Assembly (NCBI GenBank): GCA_007118075.1
Contig: SKSH01000141.1
Location: forward strand, 1-10,741
Source of the DNA: Halobacteriales archaeon
Lineage (GTDB): Archaea; Halobacteriota; Halobacteria; Halobacteriales; SKSH01
DNA length: 10,741 bases
Direction: 5' to 3'
The notes beneath the pieces are model-generated. The model was not told the origin of the DNA. It saw only the letters and a program-made list of their open reading frames with translations, and did not search any database. The position numbers were made by a program, and so were the translations under genes. Positions 1-6,189 of the stretch are shown in pieces. The stretch's first letter is position 1; every line of letters begins with the position of its first letter.

Positions 1-1
1 T

Positions 2-928
2 GCGGGTCCCTCGACGGGGATGCCGACCAAGCCGGAACAGGGCGACCTTGAACACATCCTCTACACGAGTCAAGGCGATTCGTGCCGTGTTGTTTTCGCC
101 CCCGGTACACCACAGGAATCATACGACCAGACCCGCCGGGCATTCCAACTCGCCTATGACTATCAGATTCCGACGATCGTCGTCACCGACCAGATGCTCA
201 CCGGCATGAACGTCAATATTGATGTCGACTTCTTTGATCGAGACCCCGATCCATCGCTCGGAAGCACGATGACCGAGGAGGAGATCGCCGAGGCCGGCAG
301 GGAGCTCGCCGGGAAGTTCAAGCGCTTCGATACCGACGTCGACGAAACTGGTGTCAGTCCACGGTCGCTCCCAGGACAATCTGGCGGTCGGTTCCTGGCA
401 AGCGGCAACGAACACATCGAGACCGGTCACATCTCAGAAGATCCGCACAAGCGGGTGCAACAGATGGACCGACGCATGCGAAAGCTCGATGCGATCCGCA
501 AAGAACTCGACGAGCGAGAAGAGAGCCACCAAACCCTCCACGGCGATGCCAATGCCGACTACGGTATCCTTTGCTGGGGATCGACGCAGGGGGTGGTCGA
601 GGAGGCAACAGACATGCTGATCGCCAACGGCCACTCGGTGAAGTCGCTCTCGGTGAGTGATCTCATGCCATATCCAGTCGAGGAGGTGTCGTCGTTCCTC
701 GATAGCGTCGAGGAGGCGCTCGTCGTCGAGATGAACGCCAGTGCCCAGTTCAGAGGGCTCACCCAGAAGGAACTCGGCCGGTACGGGGATAAGTTGACCA
801 GCCTGCTCAAATACGACGGAAACCCGTTCGAACCGAGCGAGGTCGTCGAAGGATTCGAAATCCGCCTTGACGGCGGGGAGGATACGCCTACCCCAACCAC
901 CCGGATTGTTCCAGCCCACGGTGATTAA
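2..928 (+). CDS. porA: Pyruvate (2-oxoacid):ferredoxin oxidoreductase alpha subunit, C-terminal part (5' end outside window)
   Basis: This subunit works with PorB in CoA-dependent oxidative decarboxylation of pyruvate to acetyl-CoA and CO2, passing two electrons to ferredoxin in the cytoplasm. Only the last 308 residues are visible. The frame is open to the left edge and begins inside the family signature GPSTGMPTK, so the Met at base 20 is internal and not a start. The first ~90 residues finish the domain containing that signature. A linker rich in Arg, Glu and His follows (about 95-180). Residues ~185-285 form the second core domain, with GILCWGSTQG and a conserved LMPYP stretch. Haloarchaeal alpha subunits are about 580-630 residues, with a gamma-like domain at the missing N-terminus. 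The TAA stop lies 2 bases before porB. Pyruvate is preferred over 2-oxoglutarate because PorB has the longer ~312-residue form and an LrpA1-like gene follows; this substrate call is an inference. Confidence 0.88.
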   Translation, partial: AGPSTGMPTKPEQGDLEHILYTSQGDSCRVVFAPGTPQESYDQTRRAFQLAYDYQIPTIVVTDQMLTGMNVNIDVDFFDRDPDPSLGSTMTEEEIAEAGRELAGKFKRFDTDVDETGVSPRSLPGQSGGRFLASGNEHIETGHISEDPHKRVQQMDRRMRKLDAIRKELDEREESHQTLHGDANADYGILCWGSTQGVVEEATDMLIANGHSVKSLSVSDLMPYPVEEVSSFLDSVEEALVVEMNASAQFRGLTQKELGRYGDKLTSLLKYDGNPFEPSEVVEGFEIRLDGGEDTPTPTTRIVPAHGD

Positions 929-930
929 TC

Positions 931-1866
931 ATGAGTGCATTCAGTGCCATCGGACGTGACGGAGAATCGACACAAGACCAGTTCACCCCCCGGACCGAAC
1001 CACAGGCTACCTGGTGTCCTGGATGTGGTGATTTCGGTGTGCTCAAGGCCCTGAAAGGGGCGATGGCCGAGCTCGGCCGAGACCCCGATGAGGTCTTGCT
1101 CGTCACCGGGATCGGCTGCTCGGGCAAACTCTCGAGCTACTTCGAGAGCTATGGGTTCCATTCAATCCACGGTCGGTCCCTTCCTCTTGCCCGTGCCGCT
1201 AAGCTCGCCAATCCCGGACTCGAGGTGATAGCTGCCGGTGGAGACGGTGATGGGTACGGGATCGGTGGGAACCACTTCATGCACACTGCGCGAGAGAATC
1301 ACGATATCGTCTATATCGTGTTCAACAACGAGGTGTTCGGCCTCACCAAGGGACAGACCTCCCCAACGAGTCCAAAGGGACACAAGTCGAAATCGCAACC
1401 ATCCGGGAGTGCCAAAGATCCGGTGCGCCCGATGACCCTCGGGTTGGCCAGTGGTGCCTCATATATTGCTCGCACTGCAGCGGTCAATCCGAACCAAGCG
1501 CGCGATATCCTCGTCGAAGCGATCGAACACGAAGGATTCGCGCACATCGACTTCCTCACGCAGTGTCCGACCTGGAACAAGGATGCCCGTCAGTACGTCC
1601 CATATACCGACATCCAAGAGAGTGATGAGTATGACTTCGAGTTGAGCGACCGACGGGCGGCGGCGGATATGATGACCGAAGCTGAACAGTCACTTCACGA
1701 GGGGACCGTCCTCACCGGTCGGTTCTACGTCGAAGAAAACCGACTCTCGTACGGGCAGGAAAAGCGCGCCATCCAGCAGATGCCCGAGGAATCACTCGCG
1801 GAGCGATACTTCGATGAGGACTACGAATGGGAGCGATCGTACGACTTCATCGACCGCCACACCTGA
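931..1866 (+). CDS. porB: Pyruvate (2-oxoacid):ferredoxin oxidoreductase beta subunit
   Basis: The beta subunit binds thiamine diphosphate and a [4Fe-4S] cluster and completes the PorAB enzyme. The 311-residue protein is full length. Cluster ligands fit C29 and C32 (WCPGCGDFG), C63 (GIGCSGK) and C212 (TQCPTWN). The thiamine diphosphate/Mg site is GGDGDGYGIGG (103-113), followed by FNNEVFGLTKGQTSPTSP (131-148). The ATG at 931 is chosen because GGTGAT at 920-925, which matches the haloarchaeal anti-SD, lies 5 bases upstream and overlaps the last porA codons, so the two are co-transcribed and probably translationally coupled. The length is like the halobacterial PorB subunit (about 312 residues) and longer than typical KorB (about 285), which supports pyruvate as substrate. 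A 2-oxoglutarate enzyme (KorB) remains possible. A T-run directly follows the stop. Confidence 0.92.
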   Translation: MSAFSAIGRDGESTQDQFTPRTEPQATWCPGCGDFGVLKALKGAMAELGRDPDEVLLVTGIGCSGKLSSYFESYGFHSIHGRSLPLARAAKLANPGLEVIAAGGDGDGYGIGGNHFMHTARENHDIVYIVFNNEVFGLTKGQTSPTSPKGHKSKSQPSGSAKDPVRPMTLGLASGASYIARTAAVNPNQARDILVEAIEHEGFAHIDFLTQCPTWNKDARQYVPYTDIQESDEYDFELSDRRAAADMMTEAEQSLHEGTVLTGRFYVEENRLSYGQEKRAIQQMPEESLAERYFDEDYEWERSYDFIDRHT

Positions 1867-1877
1867 ACGCTTTTTCA
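1867..1877 (+). terminator. T-run terminator after porAB
   Basis: ACGCTTTTTCA starts at the first base after the porB TGA. A short GC step followed by five T residues is the usual intrinsic terminator form in haloarchaea. No hairpin is needed or seen. It would separate porAB from the regulator gene, which has its own promoter. Confidence 0.5.
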
Positions 1878-1903
1878 TCCTTGGCCAACTGAGTTGCCGA
1901 TTC

Positions 1904-1916
1904 GAAAAGAATTTTT
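1904..1916 (+). promoter_or_regulatory. Promoter box A (TATA element) of the Lrp-family gene
   Basis: GAAAAGAATTTTT ends with ATTTTT at 1911-1916, which is 24-29 bases before the ATG at 1940. The purine-rich part before it could serve as the TFB recognition element. No SD is seen before the ATG, so transcription probably starts at or within a few bases of the start codon (leaderless mRNA). The element is also framed by ATTC (1900-1903) and GAAT (1909-1912). Confidence 0.55.
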
Positions 1917-1919
1917 CCT

Positions 1920-1936
1920 GGTAGCGTAAACCTACC
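1920..1936 (+). promoter_or_regulatory. Inverted repeat GGTAG-N7-CTACC, probable operator
   Basis: GGTAG at 1920-1924 and CTACC at 1932-1936 are perfect inverted arms around a seven-base centre. The dyad sits between box A and the ATG at 1940. In a leaderless gene this is promoter DNA, not leader RNA, so a protein bound here would block the polymerase. Lrp-family regulators often control their own gene, and the encoded protein is the natural candidate. An RNA hairpin in a very short leader is less likely. Confidence 0.45.
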
Positions 1937-1939
1937 TCT

Positions 1940-2368
1940 ATGGCGGCCACGTCGGTGCAGGACGAAATCCTCCACATCCTCGAGACCGATGCGAAGGCAT
2001 CCTATGGGGAGATCGCCGACAAGGTCGGCGTCTCCAAGCCGACGGTCAGAAAATACATCAACAAACTCGAGACAGAGGGGATCATCACGGGGTATGCTGC
2101 AGAGATAGACCCCAAAAAGCTCGCCGGACAGACAATCGCAATTGTTGGTATCGAGGTGAAGAGTGAATGCTACGTCGAGGCAGCAGACGCCCTCAAATCA
2201 CTCGATACAATCAGATCACTGTACACCTCAAGCGGTGATCATATGCTGATGGCTGAAGTTCGTGGCCAAGATGGAGACGAAGTCGGTCGAATCATCAGAG
2301 AGGAGATCATCCCCATCGACGGCGTGATCGAGGCTCACCCATCGTTCCTCCAAGAACGCCTCAAGTGA
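1940..2368 (+). CDS. lrpA1: Lrp/AsnC-family transcriptional regulator (LrpA1-like)
   Basis: This is a 142-residue DNA-binding regulator of the feast/famine family. An N-terminal winged helix-turn-helix spans about residues 6-52, with the helix pair around SYGEIADKVGVSKPTVRKYI (21-40). A RAM (regulation of amino acid metabolism) domain fills about 66-142 and carries the Gly-Asp turn of the ligand/oligomer interface in SSGDHMLMAEV. Such proteins act as dimers or octamers and respond to amino acids or related small molecules. From memory, Halobacterium lrpA1 lies directly beside porAB, which matches this order; the symbol rests on that and on size. The gene has its own box A and a dyad between that box and the ATG, suggesting autoregulation. 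Control of porAB or amino-acid genes is possible but not shown by the sequence. The ATG at 1940 is the first in frame and fits a leaderless start. Confidence 0.85.
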   Translation: MAATSVQDEILHILETDAKASYGEIADKVGVSKPTVRKYINKLETEGIITGYAAEIDPKKLAGQTIAIVGIEVKSECYVEAADALKSLDTIRSLYTSSGDHMLMAEVRGQDGDEVGRIIREEIIPIDGVIEAHPSFLQERLK

Positions 2369-2386
2369 CTAGCCACACACCGACCG

Positions 2387-2400
2387 CGGCTTTTTGTCTC
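2387..2400 (+). promoter_or_regulatory. T-run with dual role: terminator of the regulator gene and box A of the transferase gene
   Basis: GCGGCTTTTTGTCT lies in the 51-base gap between the regulator stop (2368) and the next ATG (2420). The T-run at 2391-2395 follows a GC step, like the terminator after porB. It is also 25-29 bases before the ATG, the same spacing as the box A of the upstream regulator gene. No SD is seen before 2420, so a leaderless start is likely. Which role dominates cannot be told from sequence. Confidence 0.4.
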
Positions 2401-2419
2401 TCGCGTCGAACCATCATCC

Positions 2420-3406
2420 ATGCTTATCGATGGAGAGTGGGATCCTGATGCTCGGTTGGCCACCGACGATGCGGGCAATTTCGTCAGACAGCACACGACC
2501 TTCAGAGAGACGGTCTCACCTGACCAAGCGGCGACACACCCAGTCGAGTCAGACCGGTACCACCTCTACGTCAGCCTTGCCTGTCCATGGGCGCATCGGA
2601 CCCTCATTGGACGACAGGCACTCGGGCTCGAGGATGTCATCAGCGTCGATGTGGTCGATCCGGTGCGGATCAACGATGGATGGGAATTCTCCCCGGAGAA
2701 GGAAGGGTGCACGCCCGATACGGTCAATGGGACCGAGTACCTCCGCGATGTCTATCGAACTGCTGATCCGACGTTCACCGGTCGGGTGACCGTACCAGTC
2801 CTCTGGGATCGAGAGAAACAGACAATCGTCAACAACGAGTCCATTGAGATTCTCCGGATGCTCGATACGGCGTTCGTCGACGGATTCGACCGCCCGTTCA
2901 CCCTCTATCCGGACGAATTCGCCGATGAGATCGATTCCGTCGTCGAGGCTATCTACGAGCCGATCAACAACGGTGTCTACCGGGCTGGTTTCGCCAAGAC
3001 GCAGGAAGCATACGAATCTGCCGTTACCGACCTATTCGAAGCGCTTGACCACTGGGAAGCCATCCTCGATAACCAACGCTACCTCGTCGGAGAGCGATTG
3101 ACCGAAGCCGATGTCTGTCTCTTCACGACGCTGATCAGGTTCGACGCAGTCTATCACATCCACTTCAAATGCTCACGGCAGCGGATCAGAGATTACCCGA
3201 ACCTCTGGAACTATCTGAAAGAGCTGTATCAACTCCCGGCGTTCGGTGATACGGTCGATCTCGAGCACATCCGCACGCATTACTATACCAGTCACGGTGA
3301 CATCAACCCAAGCCGGATCATCGCGATGGCACCATCGCTACCGCTCGAAGAGCCCCATAATCGCGACCGTCTCGACGGTGGACCGCCACCAGAGTTCATC
3401 GGATGA
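2420..3406 (+). CDS. Xi-class glutathione transferase / glutathionyl-hydroquinone reductase family (YqjG/ECM4-like)
   Basis: The family removes a thiol adduct from hydroquinones by thiol exchange at a catalytic Cys in the cytoplasm. The 328-residue protein has the family's usual length. Its thioredoxin-fold domain (about 45-150) contains SLACPWAHR with Cys55, the TVPVLWD cis-Pro loop (Pro126) and the thiol-binding NNES (138-141). The helical domain contains NNGVYRAGFA (183-192), LTEADVCLFTTLIRFD (227-242) and HYYTSH...INP (287-297). Cys55, Tyr187 and Tyr288 have exactly the spacing of Cys63, Tyr195 and Tyr296 that I recall for E. coli YqjG, so it should be active. Haloarchaea use gamma-glutamylcysteine, so the natural thiol is probably not glutathione (inference). 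The ATG at 2420 starts directly with the family's N-terminal tail and lies 25-29 bases after a T-run. The 3' end overlaps the last gene of the opposing pilus operon by 11 bases. Confidence 0.9.
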   Translation: MLIDGEWDPDARLATDDAGNFVRQHTTFRETVSPDQAATHPVESDRYHLYVSLACPWAHRTLIGRQALGLEDVISVDVVDPVRINDGWEFSPEKEGCTPDTVNGTEYLRDVYRTADPTFTGRVTVPVLWDREKQTIVNNESIEILRMLDTAFVDGFDRPFTLYPDEFADEIDSVVEAIYEPINNGVYRAGFAKTQEAYESAVTDLFEALDHWEAILDNQRYLVGERLTEADVCLFTTLIRFDAVYHIHFKCSRQRIRDYPNLWNYLKELYQLPAFGDTVDLEHIRTHYYTSHGDINPSRIIAMAPSLPLEEPHNRDRLDGGPPPEFIG

Positions 3407-4151
3407 ACTGCACCTGGAGGATCGTCAACCGGAGGACAACTCCCTCATCGATGTTCGTTGCCGTCCAGCGATTGTGGCCATCGGCCGTCCATGACTCGCT
3501 CGATTCGAGGTAACTTCGCCAGGCAGCTGCAACAGGATCATCACCCCCAATCTCGATGGAGAGTGACTCGACATCGGTGAGATGCGACCGGTTGGTCGGC
3601 TCGAGCAGCTGTGTACGATGATGGTGGGTGCGGATCTGGACGGTACTTGACGCTTGCAACGGTGCATCGATCGCCATCTCCTCAACCCGCAACAGATTCA
3701 ATCGGAGCCGATCGTTCCCACCGAAAAAGGGAGGCTCTCTGAGCATCACCGAACTATCCCCATCGGTGCGGATCACCGATCCACCAGCCACGGTGATCGC
3801 CCGATCTCCCAGGCGATACTCCACCCCACCGAGTTCGACCGTGTCGTTCCAATCATCGCCAACCGTTCGGTTTGCCTCGATGGTCATCGTCGGTCCATTG
3901 ATCATCCGGATGGTGGCTCCGTGGATTCTTGCCTCGGTTGAGCGCACGGGTGCCTCATGGTCGGCGATTCCCGCCATCTGATCGGCCAATTCGGTCATTG
4001 AAACCTCTGCGCTTGCGAGCTGTTCTCCCTCACCAACTGAACCGACCGTCCCGAAGCCGACAACGGCGATGAGTCCCACGCTCACGATCATGATCCCGAA
4101 GATCATCACGAATCCAAGCAGGTCACTCACCCCACGGTTGTCATCTCTCAT
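3396..4151 (-). CDS. Pilin-like protein with class III signal peptide, fifth in the pilus operon (DUF7289-type)
   Basis: This 251-residue protein is anchored by one N-terminal helix. The leader MRDDNRG ends at a prepilin-peptidase type site (RG before V8), followed by VSDLLGF and a hydrophobic segment to about residue 34. That opening resembles the VSPVIG start of haloarchaeal PilA pilins, but the protein is larger and has a beta-rich exterior domain (about 85-251) without cysteines. The start at 4151 is preferred over an in-frame Met at 4202. It makes an ATGA overlap with the upstream stop, has GAGGAG at 4160-4165 eight bases upstream, and gives a proper short prepilin leader. Its likely role is a minor pilin or tip component of the PilB/PilC machine. 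The family name is from memory. The stop overlaps the convergent transferase gene by 11 bases. Confidence 0.8.
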   Translation of the reverse strand: MRDDNRGVSDLLGFVMIFGIMIVSVGLIAVVGFGTVGSVGEGEQLASAEVSMTELADQMAGIADHEAPVRSTEARIHGATIRMINGPTMTIEANRTVGDDWNDTVELGGVEYRLGDRAITVAGGSVIRTDGDSSVMLREPPFFGGNDRLRLNLLRVEEMAIDAPLQASSTVQIRTHHHRTQLLEPTNRSHLTDVESLSIEIGGDDPVAAAWRSYLESSESWTADGHNRWTATNIDEGVVLRLTILQVQFIR

Positions 4152-4612
4152 CCTGGTCGCTCCTCGGCGAGGGTCAGCTCGCCATCGGTCACCACGATCC
4201 ACATGGTCCCTCCGGAGCTGGTCCCACTTGCAGAGGTGGTGAGGTTCACCGCGACGGTGTGTGATGCTGAGACGGTTGTGATCTCGATGCAGGTCTGGTC
4301 GCTGTCGTCACAGTCGTCGACCGATACCGAGTACCCCTGACCGGCCAGCAGCGCAGGCCCATCGATCCTGGTGGCGATCATCCCCTCGCCGACACGGTCT
4401 GCAGCTCGATCGGTAGCCACCAGCTCAGTGGCGATCCCCTCGGTGATGGTCCTGAGCTCGGCATCGATGGCACGCTCCCGCTGGTCTTCGAAGAGCCCAC
4501 CCATCGAGAACACCAGTCCGGCCACGAGCACGATGGTGATTCCAATCGCGAGCGTGTATGAAACGGTTGAGGCAACCCCGCGCTCATCATCACGGAATCT
4601 ACCGGCTCTCAT
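4148..4612 (-). CDS. Pilin-like protein with class III signal peptide, fourth in the pilus operon (DUF7266-type)
   Basis: This 154-residue protein has a charged leader ending ERG at residue 12, a probable cleavage before V13, and a hydrophobic helix to about residue 37. A helix with many charged residues (42-65) and a short beta-rich domain follow. C101 and C108 (C-X6-C inside an Asp-rich loop) could form an exterior disulfide. The ATG at 4612 overlaps the previous stop as ATGA and is preceded by a perfect GGAGGTG eight bases upstream (4621-4627), the strongest SD of the operon. The stop overlaps the next gene, again as ATGA. Size and layout are those of a small minor pilin. No enzymatic motif is visible, and the family number is from memory. 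Confidence 0.8.
   Translation of the reverse strand: MRAGRFRDDERGVASTVSYTLAIGITIVLVAGLVFSMGGLFEDQRERAIDAELRTITEGIATELVATDRAADRVGEGMIATRIDGPALLAGQGYSVSVDDCDDSDQTCIEITTVSASHTVAVNLTTSASGTSSGGTMWIVVTDGELTLAEERPG
4160..4165 (-). promoter_or_regulatory. SD of the fifth pilin-like gene
   Basis: GAGGAG lies eight bases before the ATG at 4151, inside the final codons of the fourth gene. It supports 4151 over the upstream in-frame Met at 4202. Confidence 0.55.
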
Positions 4613-5583
4613 CCCCAGGACACCTCCGATGCCTCGATCGAGGCAGGATGATTGTACACCTCTATCGTGGTAGAGACCTGCCGTTCACCCGCCCTTGCGG
4701 ATTGCGTCAACCCGAGTTCGATCGACCAAGCGATCGGTGACACGGAGCCAGTTGTGCTCGTCTCGTCGATGTGGTCGAGGCGCTCAGGTGGCGCCCCTGC
4801 GATGAGTTGTAACCCACCAGACACCGTCGATCCGTTGCGGATCGTGAGTCCGTAGCCTGTCTCATCAATGGGTGAAAGTCCTGTGAAAGGGTCGAGTTGA
4901 CAGTCTGCGGATACGCCATCGAGCTCGATGAGGTGGAGATCGAGATATGGTCCACCCTCACAGGTGATCGTCTCGATCGACTCGCCGGTATCGTCGCGAA
5001 GTTCGATGGTCGGTCCATCAGTGGGTTGGTCATAGAGCAAGACGTGGTTGGTCCGGTCCTCCCCGGTGATGACGACCTCGAGGGTGTCTTCCGGTGTCTC
5101 ACCGAGACTGTCTAGCGCCACCGAGAGTTCGAGGAAGGCAAGTGGTGCTGAATCAGCAGGATCGATGATGACGGCATCATCACTCCCGTCGAATGCGATC
5201 GAGTTTGAACGGTTCGAATCGATCAGGTGAGAACCGACCGCAACGATCTCTTGGAAATCGATCGTGCCGAGGGTTGCCCGCCGATCGGCCATCGCCTCAT
5301 ACAGGTACGAATCGTACGTGTCGAAACTCGCCGCAAGCGATGTGTTCACCGCTTCGACTGAACTATGCGGACCATCGGCATTGATGTGACCGGCAAGGCC
5401 TGCCGCACCACGTTCGATATCCAGGGCGATTCGATCGAGCTCGGTGACATCTGTCGTGGGATCATCAGGCGATCTGACCTCGGTGATCGTGGCAGTGGTC
5501 AAGAGTGTTGCCAATCCGAGGATGATCACGGCTAGCACGATCGCGGTCATCAATAGGAGCTGTCCCCGGTCGGAGTCACTCAC
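4609..5583 (-). CDS. Large pilin-like protein with class III signal peptide, third in the pilus operon (DUF7261-type)
   Basis: This 324-residue protein is the largest of the five. The leader MSDSDRG ends at a probable cleavage before Q8, and the hydrophobic helix runs to about residue 32. A helical region (48-120) is followed by a beta-rich domain (130-310) with C208 and C228, likely a disulfide in the exterior domain. A GTG at 5583 is chosen as start because it forms a GTGA overlap with the upstream stop and GGGTGGTGG lies four bases before it. A TTG one codon earlier (5586) is a weaker alternative. The last codons hold the GGAGGTG site for the next gene. By size it could be the analogue of the large tip pseudopilin (GspK) of type II secretion, but that is only an analogy. 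No catalytic motif is seen. Confidence 0.78.
   Translation of the reverse strand: MSDSDRGQLLLMTAIVLAVIILGLATLLTTATITEVRSPDDPTTDVTELDRIALDIERGAAGLAGHINADGPHSSVEAVNTSLAASFDTYDSYLYEAMADRRATLGTIDFQEIVAVGSHLIDSNRSNSIAFDGSDDAVIIDPADSAPLAFLELSVALDSLGETPEDTLEVVITGEDRTNHVLLYDQPTDGPTIELRDDTGESIETITCEGGPYLDLHLIELDGVSADCQLDPFTGLSPIDETGYGLTIRNGSTVSGGLQLIAGAPPERLDHIDETSTTGSVSPIAWSIELGLTQSARAGERQVSTTIEVYNHPASIEASEVSWG
4621..4627 (-). promoter_or_regulatory. Strong SD of the fourth pilin-like gene
   Basis: GGAGGTG, a full match to the haloarchaeal anti-SD core, lies eight bases before the ATG at 4612. It sits in the coding end of the upstream gene (Glu-Val codons) and fixes the start of the fourth gene. Confidence 0.65.
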
Positions 5584-6182
5584 CAAACCACCACCCGAAT
5601 GTGCACGACATTGTGCAACGGTCCACCAGGATCAATGTCGGGGATGGGGTACTCACCGACAGCAACAGCCTCAGCAAGCGTCGTCTCCTCACCACCAGGT
5701 GCGGTCAATGTCTGGTTGCTGTAGAGGGTGACCGTCGACGTTGCCACGGTCGACGCGCTCGGTGGTTCACCCTGATAAATCAACCGTGTCTTGGCCGTCC
5801 CGAGGTCATCCTCCCTCGGATACTCGAGGATGACGTTGACAACCTTCCCTCGCTCATGAAACGCCGCTTCAACCAACTGCCCGAAGTCGGTATCTGGAAC
5901 CGTCGATCCATAGCCGACCGTCGTATCAGTCGCATTGTAAAAGCCCGAACCACTCTCATTGTCGAAGTACCTGACCATCTCATCGAGCGCACCGGTCTCT
6001 TCAGCCAGATCGAGAAGATCGACGGTCTGTTGTCGGAGTTCGGGCTCCACGTCAGCACCTGGTGCCCCAGGTGTGACCGCAACACCCTGGAGGGCGAACA
6101 ACAGCGAGACAAGGATGATCAATCCTGCCACGACGCCTTCGAGGGTGAACGCTTGGCCGCGATCGGTCGATCCACGCTGCAT
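5580..6182 (-). CDS. Pilin-like protein with class III signal peptide, second in the pilus operon (DUF7288-type)
   Basis: This is a 200-residue protein from the ATG at 6182. The leader MQRGSTDRG is followed by a probable cleavage before Q10, then AFTLEGVV and a hydrophobic helix to about residue 34. Glu15, at +6 of the mature form, is close to the conserved Glu5 of bacterial type IV pilins and is the only Glu in these five helices. The rest is a mixed domain with no cysteine, ending VVVW. GGTGATC (6183-6189) abuts the ATG. A GTG at 6188 would give a GTGA overlap like those of the neighbours and add two residues, so either start is possible. A much longer in-frame reading from 6254 is rejected because it would bury the signal. 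Probable role: minor pilin or assembly component. Confidence 0.78.
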   Translation of the reverse strand: MQRGSTDRGQAFTLEGVVAGLIILVSLLFALQGVAVTPGAPGADVEPELRQQTVDLLDLAEETGALDEMVRYFDNESGSGFYNATDTTVGYGSTVPDTDFGQLVEAAFHERGKVVNVILEYPREDDLGTAKTRLIYQGEPPSASTVATSTVTLYSNQTLTAPGGEETTLAEAVAVGEYPIPDIDPGGPLHNVVHIRVVVW

Positions 6183-6189
6183 GATCACC
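6183..6189 (-). promoter_or_regulatory. SD of the second pilin-like gene, built into the end of the first
   Basis: GGTGATC abuts the ATG at 6182. It is formed by the last two bases of a Trp codon, the TGA stop and two more bases, so the upstream protein's C-terminal Trp and the SD share DNA. It supports the ATG at 6182, although a GTG at 6188 overlapping the stop remains possible. Confidence 0.5.

Noticed and set aside
119..919. Long reading frames antisense to porA (for example 434-919 and 119-430 on the minus strand)
   Set aside because: They are shadow frames of a GC-rich gene with strong family matches on the plus strand; no start signals or recognisable domains.
3366..3379. ACCGT-CTCG-ACGGT hairpin as a bidirectional terminator
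   Set aside because: Only five base pairs, inside coding sequence, with no T-run on either strand; archaeal termination does not rely on such hairpins.
4152..4202. Longer form of the fifth pilin-like protein starting at 4202
   Set aside because: It would overlap the upstream gene by 55 bases, add a non-conserved Arg-rich extension before the signal, and ignore the ATGA overlap and SD at 4160-4165.
5214..5226. FDGSDDAVII in the third pilin-like protein resembles the opening of LamG/concanavalin-type lectin domains (approximate position)
   Set aside because: The Trp and later strands expected for such a domain are not recognisable; the similarity is limited to about ten residues and may be chance.
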